Assembly (NCBI GenBank): GCA_963843535.1 | Contig: CAWJKU010000004.1 | Location: 1,240,001 to 1,304,000, forward strand | DNA from: CAVUNY01 sp963843535 | Lineage (GTDB): Bacteria; Chloroflexota; Anaerolineae; Anaerolineales; Anaerolineaceae | Direction: 5' to 3' | Length of the DNA: 64,000 nt | Part shown: positions 17,685 to 26,334 of the stretch, one piece after another | How positions within the stretch are numbered: position 1 is the stretch's first letter | How the letters are laid out: each line of letters opens with the position of its first letter | Program-made: the position numbers and the translations under genes | Notes under the pieces: generated by a model | Database searches by the model: none | Told to the model about the DNA's origin: nothing | What the model saw: only the letters and a program-made list of their open reading frames with translations

Positions 17685-19262
17685 ATGCCCACTTTACACT
17701 GGCTTAACGATGATGAAGCCCGCCGTGCCGCGCGCGACGTACCTTACCGGCTGCTGGAAGAAGACTCGGCGCTGTCTTACGGCGACCCGGATGCGCAAAA
17801 CCTGCTCATCCAGGGCGACAACCTGGCCGCGCTCAAGTCCTTGCTGCCTTATTACGCCGGGCAGGTCAAATGCATTTACATTGATCCACCCTATAATACC
17901 GGCAGCGCCTTCGAACACTATGATGACAGTATAGAGCACTCCATTTGGTTGTCCACAATTTATCCGCGTTTGGAGCTTCTTAGAGATTTATTGGCAGAGA
18001 ATGGATCGATCTGGATATCGATTGACGACAATGAAGCTCATTACCTAAAGGTTATTGCTGATGAACTTTTTGGTCGAAAGAACTTTATCGCCGAAGTAAT
18101 TTGGCAAAAAAGAACTTCACGTGAAAATCGTGCAGCAATAGGTTCTTCCCATGACACAATTCTCGTATATGCCAAATTAGAAGCAAAGGCTTGGAAAGAA
18201 TTTCGTAACCTCCTTCCATCTAACCAAAAAGGTTTTTCAAACCCCGATAATGATCCTCGTGGATCATGGCGATCAATCCCATTTACAGCACAAGGTTATC
18301 GACCTAACCAAATGTATAAAATTGTTACTCCCTCAGGTGCAATAGTAGAACCACCAAAAGGGAGATGTTGGTCAGCAACTGAGCCGATTTATCAATCATA
18401 TTTAGAACAAGACATCGTCTATTTTCCGAGAGAAGGTAAAGGTAGGCCTAGAATAAAACAGTTTTCCGGTGAAGAACGAGGTCTTGCTCCCATGACTTTG
18501 TGGATGGCATCTGAAGTAGGAGATACAGAAGAATCTAAGAAAGAGATTCTGAGTTTATTCCCTGATTTGGAACCATTCGGAACACCTAAACCAGAAAGAC
18601 TGATAGGGCAAATTCTATCAATTGCCACCAATCCCGGCGACCTTGTTCTTGATTCCTTCTTGGGTTCCGGGACCACCGCTGCCGTGGCGCACAAGATGGG
18701 CCGGCGCTACATCGGCATCGAGCTGGGCGAGCACGCCGTCACGCACTGCGTACCGCGCCTGAAAAAGGTGGTGAATGGCGAGCAGGGCGGCATCTCCAAA
18801 GCGGTCAACTGGCAGGGCGGCGGCGGTTTCCGCTTCTTCCGCCTGGGCGAGCCGGTTTTCGATGAGACCAACCGTATTAACCCCCAGGTCACCTACCCGG
18901 CCCTGGCGGTGCACGTCTGGTTCAGCGAAACTAAAACCCCGCTGCCTGTCGTGCAAGGCGTAAGGGTGAGGCAAAATGGTGTAAGGGCGAGGCAAAAAGA
19001 GGAATCTACGTCCGGCAGCCCGGTTCTTGCCTCGCCCCTACTTGGGATTCACAACGGCACGGCCTACTACCTGCTCTTCAACGGCATCCTCGGCGACCAG
19101 AGCCCTGAGGGCGGCAACGTGCTCACCCAGCGCCTGCTGCGCATTCTGCCGCTGCACGCCGGTCCCAAAGTGATCTACGGCGAGGTCAGCCTGCTGGATG
19201 AAGCCCGCCTGCGAGCCGAGGGGATCATCTTTAAGAAGATCCCATACGAATTGAAGGTCTGA
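17685..19262 (+). CDS. mod: type III restriction system DNA methyltransferase (Mod)
   Basis: 525 residues starting MPTLHWLNDDEARR, with AAGGA upstream. DPPYN at 67-71 (motif IV, target-base binding) precedes LDSFLGSGTT at about 322-331 (motif I, S-adenosylmethionine binding), the beta-class order of type III Mod subunits. The middle target-recognition part (codons about 85-310) is AT-richer than both ends, a sign of target-domain exchange. Near residue 425 a stretch of about 28 residues (VRVRQNGVRARQ...) comes from a palindromic repeat inserted in frame. Mod methylates adenine and also guides the Res subunit; res lies 2.7 kb downstream, separated by two unrelated genes and a second mod fragment. 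Confidence 0.88.
   Translation: MPTLHWLNDDEARRAARDVPYRLLEEDSALSYGDPDAQNLLIQGDNLAALKSLLPYYAGQVKCIYIDPPYNTGSAFEHYDDSIEHSIWLSTIYPRLELLRDLLAENGSIWISIDDNEAHYLKVIADELFGRKNFIAEVIWQKRTSRENRAAIGSSHDTILVYAKLEAKAWKEFRNLLPSNQKGFSNPDNDPRGSWRSIPFTAQGYRPNQMYKIVTPSGAIVEPPKGRCWSATEPIYQSYLEQDIVYFPREGKGRPRIKQFSGEERGLAPMTLWMASEVGDTEESKKEILSLFPDLEPFGTPKPERLIGQILSIATNPGDLVLDSFLGSGTTAAVAHKMGRRYIGIELGEHAVTHCVPRLKKVVNGEQGGISKAVNWQGGGGFRFFRLGEPVFDETNRINPQVTYPALAVHVWFSETKTPLPVVQGVRVRQNGVRARQKEESTSGSPVLASPLLGIHNGTAYYLLFNGILGDQSPEGGNVLTQRLLRILPLHAGPKVIYGEVSLLDEARLRAEGIIFKKIPYELKV
18959..19041. repeat. palindromic mini-repeat inserted in frame in mod
   Basis: GTAAGGGTGAGGCAAAA at 18960-18976, a second direct copy GTAAGGGCGAGGCAAAAAG from 18980, and the inverted copy TTCTTGCCTCGCCCCTAC at 19024-19041. 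Elements built on GTAGGGGCG are common spacer repeats in Chloroflexota and cyanobacteria. Here the insertion stays open in frame and adds about 28 residues to the methyltransferase between its middle and its conserved C-terminal part. Confidence 0.65.
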
Positions 19263-19473
19263 CCCATGCCCACCCTTCAGCGCCGATCAATCCGATTACC
19301 CGACTATAATTATTCCAGCCCCGGAGTGAATTTCATCAAATGGAGACGTTTTATCGGAAAACCTGTTAATATCCATCGGGGCATGGTAAAAAGGCGGATT
19401 TACCTTTAGCGAATCCATTCTTACCTTGTCCCAAATCAAGCCCGCCTGACATAAGGTCCTTTTTTCCCAATAT

Positions 19474-20826
19474 CTATGGCACAGGATAGGGTGAAATAGG
19501 CGTTGGCTTACTTTTGTCTTCAATTGGCGCTGGATAGGCATTTTGAAATGGTGGTTTTGCAGGACTAAAATTGTAATTATCCATATTGGCAAGTATCGCC
19601 GGCATGAAAATCTTACTCCCATCTATACGTTCGATGTGGATATATCGATAAATTCTGTCTTCTTTGTCAAAAAAATAAAAATAAGGATAGTTATCGAGGT
19701 CAGGCGTATGACTCGCAATATAAGGTGTCATAACGCCACTACCATCATTAACAATATTTACAACAATTACGCTATGATCCCAAAGGTTTCCTGTTCCTTC
19801 CCAATCATATTGGATTAAATCTCCTACTTGAAGGCCAGTCACCGATACTTCGCAGCCCTCGGGACCAGCAGACCAAACCCAGTATTGAGTGATAAATTCC
19901 ATGAGAGGCGTGACATAATTCCATGCAGTTGCGTGATCGAGGCTACTATAAAAATACCATCCGAGTTGTCCATCGCCATTTGTACCATGAGTTCCGCCAA
20001 ATACCATCTGAGCATTACCACCATCATGAATGGCCTGGTTGACGAAATTTGTGCAATCCCCACCAGCGTCAGTGTAGTCTGTATAAGGTGGGCTATTATA
20101 AGGTCGTGGGGCTAATGCCCATTGGTGTGCATAAATTACAGCGCCAATCCGATTATATGAATAGGATGTTGTATCTGCTGGAAGGGAGCATTGTGTTGTA
20201 AGATTATCAAGATTTGTAGCTGGTTGAAAGGTATTCTCCACTTCATCATTCATTGAGAAAAGTAGTTCCTCTTGTGAATTTCCTGGGATTTTTAACAGAC
20301 GCCATAAATCATCTTCATAATTGTCTGATAAGATTTTCCAGGTTCCCTCTACTTTACTTACGGCGATTGTATGTTGAAGATTACGCATTTTGGAAACAAT
20401 CGGATTTGTTTTTGAGATTTCTTTGGAAATTTCAAAAACAACATCATGACCCTCAACTACAGTTACTACAGCCGATTGAGAGGATAAGAAAACAAAGTTT
20501 TTGAAATCCAAAAACATTTTATATTGCATATAACCGAGCTTGCGAAGCTTTGCGTGTTTTATTTCTATTTCCAATTTTCCTACTTCTGACTTTAAGAAAG
20601 CTGCCCCTTGGGCAGAGGTATCTATTATATTATTAAGGTCTTCAAGTTCGAGAGAACTCATCGAGCGATATCGGGCATCAAAATATGCGTAAATGGCATT
20701 TTGTATTTCATTTTGCTCGATGACAGTGGAAGCTCCCAAACCCAATATTTGTGGTTGGGCCATCTGAATGAAAAAAGCCGTTAGGACAATCATCGTTACG
20801 AACAAAGAGTAGTGTATAACTTTCAT
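19474..20826 (-). CDS. secreted amidase-domain protein (Amidase_6 type)
   Basis: 450 residues with a signal peptide (MKVIHYSLFVTMIVLTAFFIQ). The N-terminal half (about 40-190) resembles a sensor/NTF2-like domain. The C-terminal half (about 215-400) has DCTNFVNQAIHDGG, with the likely catalytic Cys, GWYFYSSLDHATAW, and GDLIQYDWEG...WDHSVIVV, with the likely catalytic His: the pattern of the putative amidase domain family (PF12671), related to NlpC/P60-like Cys peptidases. Probably a cell-wall or peptide hydrolase acting outside the cell. It is 54 bases downstream of a lipoprotein gene, same strand, so an operon. Both lie opposite in direction to the flanking restriction genes, marking them as an insertion. 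Confidence 0.7.
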   Translation of the reverse strand: MKVIHYSLFVTMIVLTAFFIQMAQPQILGLGASTVIEQNEIQNAIYAYFDARYRSMSSLELEDLNNIIDTSAQGAAFLKSEVGKLEIEIKHAKLRKLGYMQYKMFLDFKNFVFLSSQSAVVTVVEGHDVVFEISKEISKTNPIVSKMRNLQHTIAVSKVEGTWKILSDNYEDDLWRLLKIPGNSQEELLFSMNDEVENTFQPATNLDNLTTQCSLPADTTSYSYNRIGAVIYAHQWALAPRPYNSPPYTDYTDAGGDCTNFVNQAIHDGGNAQMVFGGTHGTNGDGQLGWYFYSSLDHATAWNYVTPLMEFITQYWVWSAGPEGCEVSVTGLQVGDLIQYDWEGTGNLWDHSVIVVNIVNDGSGVMTPYIASHTPDLDNYPYFYFFDKEDRIYRYIHIERIDGSKIFMPAILANMDNYNFSPAKPPFQNAYPAPIEDKSKPTPISPYPVP

Positions 20827-20880
20827 TGAAGTATTTTCCCCTTCCTGAAATGTTTATAGAGATTCGAAGATTGATCGTTA

Positions 20881-21498
20881 TCAATCAATGAATGGCGCTG
20901 TTGCAAAGGTATTGATCTTCCAGGCGCCATCTTGCTGGATTAACTCAACAAATAGAGTTTGTAAAACTCCACTTGGCACTGAGCCCGACATGTTTCCTTC
21001 TCCCCACGCTTTGATTTGCACAGTGTATCTTTTCTTGTCAATTGGATCTGGATTTTTGGGCACTCCTCCGGCTCTTATATCCAAATAATACGGCTCTATT
21101 GATACAATTTCGACCTTGCGAAAACTTAATTTTGCCAGAGATAGATAATCATCCTTAGCCGAAGGATACGACCTTGAATTTGTACTGAGTAAATTGAATG
21201 CTTCTTCATAAAAACCATGCCCCAAGAGGGTATAGTACTGGGTGAGAACAATGAGCCCATCGAAATATCCGGGGTCGATATCGATCTGAAGATCCGGGTT
21301 TGATGGGGTGATTTGCGTGACAGGTAAAGGGGTGCTCGTCTGGATTGGACTAGGGGTTGGTGTGATTTCCCTGGTTACTTCAATCATCTGTGGTACTAGA
21401 CGCGTAACCTCGACGGTCCGTACCGTCTCGCCGCTGCACGCAGCCAATAAAAGTGTTAAAAAGAAACAAAAAATTAGCCGAATCATCCATGTTTTCAT
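20881..21498 (-). CDS. lipoprotein, unknown function
   Basis: 205 residues with signal peptide and lipobox (LLLAACSG, Cys about residue 21), then a Thr/Pro-rich linker (TPTPSPIQTSTPLPV) and a domain that looks like an NTF2-like or DUF4878-type fold (GFYEEAFNLLSTNSR, DGAWKINTF). The motif VRTVEVTRLVPQ after the lipid-anchored Cys is common in Anaerolineae lipoproteins. The ATG has AAGGAATTG upstream. Probably transcribed together with the amidase-domain gene that follows. Confidence 0.65.
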   Translation of the reverse strand: MKTWMIRLIFCFFLTLLLAACSGETVRTVEVTRLVPQMIEVTREITPTPSPIQTSTPLPVTQITPSNPDLQIDIDPGYFDGLIVLTQYYTLLGHGFYEEAFNLLSTNSRSYPSAKDDYLSLAKLSFRKVEIVSIEPYYLDIRAGGVPKNPDPIDKKRYTVQIKAWGEGNMSGSVPSGVLQTLFVELIQQDGAWKINTFATAPFID

Positions 21499-21790
21499 TT
21501 ACAATTCCTTACAAATTTTCAGATTGGGTTATTGGTGGTAAAAGGAATTTATAATTTTCTTAATTCTTTGTCTTTTTTGGGTTTAATCAAGCTCTTTTTC
21601 CACCCCTATTCATTTTATTGTAACATAAATCTACCATAATTCCGCTAAAATTAAAAAATATGGGTGTTGTGATGGTTCCATAGGTTGATTTCTGGGAGAT
21701 CCATGCATCTTCTGTTAAAATAACTCTATGCCCAATTTTGTTTATTTCTGCGATAGTCGGCCTAGGCTGCTTTCCAAGCCCTCCGTTTCG
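21499..21790. other. spacer with divergent promoters, no gene
   Basis: About 290 AT-rich bases between the lipoprotein start and the mod 3' fragment. It must hold the promoter of the lipoprotein operon. An open frame from 21728 leads into the mod fragment but its first 20 codons resemble nothing. The right junction of the inserted gene pair is somewhere here. Confidence 0.35.
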
Positions 21791-21794
21791 GTGG

Positions 21795-21997
21795 ATTATT
21801 ACCTGCGTTATTATGGCATTATCGGCGATCAGTGTCCCGAGGGCGGAAATGTGCTCACCCAACGCTTTCTGCGCCTCCTGCCACCCTTTGCCAGCCCCGG
21901 GGTGATCTACGGCGAGGTCAGCCTGCTAGATGAAGCCCGCCTGCGTTCTGAAGGCATCACCTTCAAGAAGATTCCGTATGAGTTGAGGGGGTGGTAA
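21795..21997 (+). pseudogene. 3' fragment of a second mod gene
   Basis: The reading YGIIGDQCPEGGNVLTQRF and IYGEVSLLDEARLRSEG to KKIPYELRGW matches the last 67 residues of the complete Mod (FNGILGDQSPEGGNVLTQRL, IYGEVSLLDEARLRAEG, KKIPYELKV). The DNA differs at many third positions, so it is an older paralogue, not a recent duplication. It ends two bases before the res start, the position where the natural mod partner of res would end. After the stop of the complete mod, ATGCCCACCCTTCAG (19266-19280) resembles a mod start, so the fragment may be the far end of a second mod replaced by the inserted genes. Confidence 0.75.
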
Positions 21998-21999
21998 GC

Positions 22000-24603
22000 A
22001 TGTTCGAACCCAAGAACTATCAGCGCGAGACTCTCGAATGGCTGCGCCGCTACCTGGAAGAAGCGCGCTTCGCCGGCCCGCAGGCCGCCTTTGACACCCT
22101 GCGCCGGCAGAACCCGGGGACAGAACGCACCCCCTACCGCCCCCTGACCGAGTTGGAAGATGTGCCCTTCGTTTGCCTGCGTTTGCCCACAGGCGGCGGC
22201 AAGACCTACCTGGCGGCGCGCAGCATCGCCGTGGCTGCCCAGGCTTACCTCGAACAGGAATATCCGCTGGTGCTGTGGATGGTACCGACCAACACCATCC
22301 GCGCCCAAACCCTTGAAACGCTCAAAAAACCAGGCCATCCTAACCGCCTGGCGCTCGAGGCTGTCTTTGGCAGCCAGCTGCTGGTGATCGACATCGCCGA
22401 CTTCAGCCAACTGCGCCCTCAAGATTTGTTGGATAAAGTTGTCATCGTGGTTGGCACGCTGCAAACGCTGCGCGTCAACAGCACCGAAGGCCGCAAGGTC
22501 TATGCCAACCACGAGGATTTGGAAGCGCATTTTATCGGCGTCCCGCCCAACACCCCTGGCCTGGAACGGCTGCAAAATGGGGAGATCAAATACAGCTTCC
22601 GCAACCTGCTGACCCTGCATCGCCCGCTGGTCATCATCGATGAGGCGCATAACAACACTTCCCAGTTGAGTATCGAGGTCCTGCAGCGCGTCCAGCCGGC
22701 CTGCGTCGTCGAGTTTACTGCCACCCCCGCCGACAGCAGTAACATCCTGCACGCAGTTTCGGCGCTGGAGCTCAAAGCCGAGGAGATGATCAAGCTGCCA
22801 ATCATTCTGACAGAACACCAGACCTGGCAGGAAGCCGTACGTGATAGCATCCTGACTCGCCAGAAACTGCACGACCTGGCCCGACTGGACCGGGATTTTA
22901 TCCACCCGATCGTTCTGATCCAGGCCGAAGACAAGGGCCACGAAATTACTTTCGAAGTCATCCGCCAATTCATGATTGAGCAGGAGAAGATCCAGCCAGA
23001 ACGCATCGCCGTCGCCACCGGCACGCAGCGCGAGCTGGACGGGGTCAACCTGCTCGACCCGAAAAATATGGTCGAATTCGTGATCACCGTCGAGGCACTC
23101 AAAGAAGGTTGGGACTGCCCGTTTGCCTATGTGTTCTGTTCGGTGGCCACGGTGCATTCCAAGAAGGACGTCGAGCAGCTCTTAGGCCGCGTGCTGCGCA
23201 TGCCTTACGCCCACAAACGCACCCAGGAGGAACTAAACCGCGCTTACGCCCATGTTTCAGCCAGCAGTTGGCCGCAGGCCGTCAGCCAGCTGGAAGACCG
23301 CCTGGTCAGCATGGGCTTCGAGGAGCAGGAAGCCGAAGAGGCCATTCGCCCGCAGCCGCCGCTGCTGCCTGGTGTAGATCCGGTCGAGGTGGATGGACGC
23401 CCCCCCGAACATGATTCGATCAGCCTGGTGTTAAGCGCCGCCCCGGCGTTGGTATACCTGAGTGTTGAGGAACTGGCCCGAGTGGCCGTGCGCCAGATCG
23501 GTGAGGGTCGGGTATCGATCGAGGTCAAGGGTGAAGTCGATCCCGCGTTTGAGCTCAAGCTGGTCGAGGCGGTTGCCCCGGCCGACCGGGCAGCGCTGCA
23601 AAAGACGCTATCCGTTTACCGCCGCCAACAACCGCATACCCCCGCCCAGCGCGGGGAGCGATTTGCCGTGCCACAACTCTGCCTGTGGGCGGACGGCGCG
23701 CTGGAAGTGGCCGAGAAGGATTGGTTCCTCGCCCCGGGCGGCTGGAACCTGTTGGATTACCCGGCGGAGTTGAATCCGGGCGAATTCAACATCCAGGAAA
23801 AAGCCGAAAGCTTCCTGATTGATATCAATGGCCGGCAGTTGACCACCCGCTACCTGGGTGCGCAGCTTCCGCTGGATTTCAAGGATGTCGACAGCGGCTG
23901 GACTGACTTGCAGTTGGCGCGCTGGTTGGATGGCAAGCTCTACCAGGATGACATCCGCCAGGAAGTGCTGTTGGAATGGCTGCGGCGCTGCCTGAAATCT
24001 CTAATCGACCGGCGTGGTTTCAGCCTGACCACCCTCTCACGCGGACGTTTTCTGCTTGAAAAGGCGCTGCGCGAGAAGATCAAAACCTGCCGGCAGACTG
24101 CTTACGAGCTCGGCTATCAACATATGCTTTTTGAAGGCGGGGCCCAGGTGGAAACAAGCTCGGTTTATGCTTTTGCTTACGATCCCAACAATTATCCGGC
24201 CCATTGGCCGTACACGGGCCGGTACCAGTTTGCAAAGCACTATTACGCCATCGTGGGCGAGCTGGAATCCAGCGGCGAAGAGTTCGAATGCGCTCAGGCC
24301 ATTGACCGCAGTTATCAGGTGAAACACTGGGTCCGCAACCTGGCTCAACAACCGAATTTCTCTTTCCGTTTACCATTAGCCAATGGGTATTTCTATCCCG
24401 ATTTCGCCTCCGAACTCAAGGATGGACGAATCCTCGTAGTAGAATATAAAGGAGCCCACCTGGAAGAGTACGAGAAGGAAAAACGCAACGCCGGCGAGCT
24501 GTGGGAGGACAAGAGCCGGGGAAAAGCCTTATTCCTTTGGGCGGTGAAACAAGACGACCAGAACCGGGATGTGTACCGCCAGTTGGAAGACAAAGTCAAT
24601 TGA
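22000..24603 (+). CDS. res: type III restriction endonuclease subunit (Res)
   Basis: 867 residues from the ATG at 22000, preceded by GAGGGGG. The helicase part has PTGGGKT at 63-69 (Walker A), IIDEAHNN near 213 (DEAH box), FTATP, and the late motifs QLLGRVLRMP. The C-terminal nuclease has PDFASELKDGRILVVEYKG near 800-815, a PD...D/ExK catalytic pattern. It cuts DNA only together with Mod, after ATP-driven translocation between unmethylated sites. The gene is intact. Its upstream partner is now a mod fragment; the complete mod is 2.7 kb away, so expression may be separate. Confidence 0.9.
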   Translation: MFEPKNYQRETLEWLRRYLEEARFAGPQAAFDTLRRQNPGTERTPYRPLTELEDVPFVCLRLPTGGGKTYLAARSIAVAAQAYLEQEYPLVLWMVPTNTIRAQTLETLKKPGHPNRLALEAVFGSQLLVIDIADFSQLRPQDLLDKVVIVVGTLQTLRVNSTEGRKVYANHEDLEAHFIGVPPNTPGLERLQNGEIKYSFRNLLTLHRPLVIIDEAHNNTSQLSIEVLQRVQPACVVEFTATPADSSNILHAVSALELKAEEMIKLPIILTEHQTWQEAVRDSILTRQKLHDLARLDRDFIHPIVLIQAEDKGHEITFEVIRQFMIEQEKIQPERIAVATGTQRELDGVNLLDPKNMVEFVITVEALKEGWDCPFAYVFCSVATVHSKKDVEQLLGRVLRMPYAHKRTQEELNRAYAHVSASSWPQAVSQLEDRLVSMGFEEQEAEEAIRPQPPLLPGVDPVEVDGRPPEHDSISLVLSAAPALVYLSVEELARVAVRQIGEGRVSIEVKGEVDPAFELKLVEAVAPADRAALQKTLSVYRRQQPHTPAQRGERFAVPQLCLWADGALEVAEKDWFLAPGGWNLLDYPAELNPGEFNIQEKAESFLIDINGRQLTTRYLGAQLPLDFKDVDSGWTDLQLARWLDGKLYQDDIRQEVLLEWLRRCLKSLIDRRGFSLTTLSRGRFLLEKALREKIKTCRQTAYELGYQHMLFEGGAQVETSSVYAFAYDPNNYPAHWPYTGRYQFAKHYYAIVGELESSGEEFECAQAIDRSYQVKHWVRNLAQQPNFSFRLPLANGYFYPDFASELKDGRILVVEYKGAHLEEYEKEKRNAGELWEDKSRGKALFLWAVKQDDQNRDVYRQLEDKVN

Positions 24604-24653
24604 GGAAAATTAATTTGAGAGGTAGAATCCTTTATCTATATCGGTGTAATTGA

Positions 24654-25745
24654 ATGCAAGTCGAACCATTTATTTATGGCGTTTCAAAAATACCTGTGAA
24701 CCATCCGCCCCTGGTTGTTTGGGAAGGTGTGCTGGCATCCGTGCAGCCAGCGCTGAGACCGGCGAATCTTGACTTCCATTGGGCAATTGAAGGCCAAAGC
24801 ATCTTTATCCGAACCGCGCTGTGGGGAGGCATTGGTACGATTAAGCTGGAGAATAAAGGATCTGCCCAGGTGGAAATTCAGTTTTATCCAACACCTTTTC
24901 CAACCCCACAAGAAACCGATCAGGCTGAAAGTGTGATTCGCCGGGAAATTCTAAAAAATCGTCAAACCCTGCCAGATTTGTACGATAACCGTGAGAAGGT
25001 TTTGCAAATTCTGGCTGACTATCTGTATCAGCACAAGCTGGCGTTATTGGTTGAAATCCGGGATTGGTTAGCGTTCGCATTGGGAATTTGGGGGTTGACC
25101 CAGGAAAGATCGGCGCCCGTCGATTTCAATTTTCTAATCGATGGTACACCTGCTCAGTTTGGCGTCATGCTACGTCATTTCTTTCCGACCTATCGCCCCG
25201 CCGACGAGGCCGATGAGGTAACTGTCGTTTTGATGAAACCGGAAGGCAAAGAACTTCGTGAAATACCGGCAGAAATTAACCCTCTTCAAGTGAATATCTT
25301 TTCAGGTAGAAGCGGGATAGAGATCCTTGCCCATACCATGCCTGACCGGCATTCATTGCTGCGGGTCAGTTTGTTCGGAGATGCAAAAAGCTGGCGCTTA
25401 TGGGATGCGATCCGCCAGGAAATGGAAAAGCTGACCTGGTTCCATTACCCTGAGGTCCCTGTCCAACTGCTGGAAGATCACATAGAAAATCTTCCTCTTG
25501 CGTCAATCCAGCCGGTCGGCGCTATCCAGGACCCCTGGCTGCTCATTCCAGACTCCGGCAATAACCGCCAAATTGTTCGTCTTTGGAATGAACAATGGAC
25601 GTGCAAAGAAATTAGCCGAAAAGTGGGCGGGACCGAAAAAACCATTTTGAACCGCATCAACCTGCTGCGCAAACAGTTTGGCCCTCAAATCGTGCCTTAT
25701 CGGAACGCGATTCCTGTGAAAAAACAAGGAAACAAGAAGAATTAA
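24654..25745 (+). CDS. unknown protein with a C-terminal helix-turn-helix
   Basis: 363 residues, soluble. The C-terminal 60 residues (IVRLWNEQWTCKEISRKVGGTEKTILNRINLLRKQFG) form a clear helix-turn-helix of the sigma-region-4/terminase-small type; the N-terminal 300 residues match nothing I know. It follows res by 50 bases on the same strand and is followed by an iteron array and a terminator, so it may close the restriction operon or be the first gene of the integrative element. A regulator or DNA-binding accessory protein is the best guess. Only a weak ribosome-binding site precedes the ATG. Confidence 0.55.
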   Translation: MQVEPFIYGVSKIPVNHPPLVVWEGVLASVQPALRPANLDFHWAIEGQSIFIRTALWGGIGTIKLENKGSAQVEIQFYPTPFPTPQETDQAESVIRREILKNRQTLPDLYDNREKVLQILADYLYQHKLALLVEIRDWLAFALGIWGLTQERSAPVDFNFLIDGTPAQFGVMLRHFFPTYRPADEADEVTVVLMKPEGKELREIPAEINPLQVNIFSGRSGIEILAHTMPDRHSLLRVSLFGDAKSWRLWDAIRQEMEKLTWFHYPEVPVQLLEDHIENLPLASIQPVGAIQDPWLLIPDSGNNRQIVRLWNEQWTCKEISRKVGGTEKTILNRINLLRKQFGPQIVPYRNAIPVKKQGNKKN

Positions 25746-25760
25746 TTCATTAAACCTGGT

Positions 25761-25820
25761 CTCGGGATAATTCGGGATATTTTCGGGATATTTCGGGTAC
25801 TTGCGGCTGGGATATCCCAG
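25761..25820. repeat. iteron array plus 14-bp palindrome (origin, partition or operator site)
   Basis: Four copies of TTCGGGATA-like sequence begin at 25762, 25772, 25783 and 25793, so they repeat every 10-11 bases on one helix face. Six bases on, CTGGGATATCCCAG (25807-25820) is a perfect palindrome containing the same GGGATA core. Such helically phased sites bind several protein copies, as at replication origins, centromere-like sites or operators. The next genes encode a small DNA-binding-size protein and a primase/helicase-like protein. Confidence 0.6.
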
Positions 25821-25826
25821 GTGTGA

Positions 25827-25866
25827 AAATGGCGGCGTCGAACGAAGACGCCGTCATTTTTATTAT
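25827..25866 (+). terminator. rho-independent terminator
   Basis: AAAATGGCGGCGTC pairs with GACGCCGTCATTTT with one mismatch around a six-base loop, followed by TTATTA. It ends the transcript coming from 24654-25745 and may shield the following operon. Confidence 0.7.
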
Positions 25867-25895
25867 CCCCAAGTGGGGAGCCTGAAAGGAGCTGC

Positions 25896-26099
25896 ATGAT
25901 TAATCGCTTGAGAATCTTGCTTGACCAGCCCGAGTACAACGCGCTGCTCAGGCTGTCGGACCAGGAACTTCGCTACCCGGCCGACGAAGTCCGTTTGCTG
26001 GTGCGCCTGGAACTGATCCGGCGCGGCTTGCTGCCGGAAGTCGAAACCCAATCTACACCTGTACAGGAGAATTTTGTTCGCCATGAACCAACCTGCTGA
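25896..26099 (+). CDS. small protein, ribbon-helix-helix-like size, unknown
   Basis: 67 residues with AAAGGAG six bases before the ATG. It is rich in Leu, Arg and Glu (PEYNALLRLSDQELRYPADEVRLLVRLELIRRG), with the size and layout of small ribbon-helix-helix DNA-binding proteins, although I cannot fix the family. It overlaps the next gene and follows the iteron array directly, so it is a candidate for the protein that binds those repeats. Confidence 0.6.
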   Translation: MINRLRILLDQPEYNALLRLSDQELRYPADEVRLLVRLELIRRGLLPEVETQSTPVQENFVRHEPTC

Positions 26100-26334
26100 A
26101 CCCCTCCAACTATCACAGGAGGAGCAGGGGAGGTTGTTAGCGCGCGTCTACGCTTTCATCCTCAGCGACCAGTTTACCGGTACAACACCCGAAGGCCTCC
26201 GCACGCAGTGCAGGGGATTAGAGCCAGGCGCGACCACGGACACCAGGTCCACAAAGAAACGCAAGACCCAACCCACAGGAGAACCACAAGTTCTAGACGC
26301 AGAAATCATCCAAACTCAGGAGCCAGCGCAATGA
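26083..26334 (+). CDS. small unknown protein
   Basis: 83 residues from the ATG at 26083 (MNQPAEPLQLSQEEQGRLL), or a few more from a TTG at 26074, which is closer to the AGGAG site. A short helical start is followed by a basic, Thr-rich tail (TRSTKKRKTQPTGEPQ). It overlaps the gene before by 17 bases and the gene after by ATGA, so it is part of a compact operon with the primase/helicase-like gene. No family recognised. Confidence 0.55.
   Translation: MNQPAEPLQLSQEEQGRLLARVYAFILSDQFTGTTPEGLRTQCRGLEPGATTDTRSTKKRKTQPTGEPQVLDAEIIQTQEPAQ

Noticed and set aside
21907..23157. Open frame of 416 codons on the minus strand inside res
   Set aside because: It is antisense to a clear helicase gene; the open frame results from the GC-rich third positions of res, has no ribosome-binding site, and its product has no recognisable domain.
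25761..25800. Short CRISPR array
   Set aside because: Units are 10-11 bases and contiguous, with no spacers; it fits protein-binding iterons.
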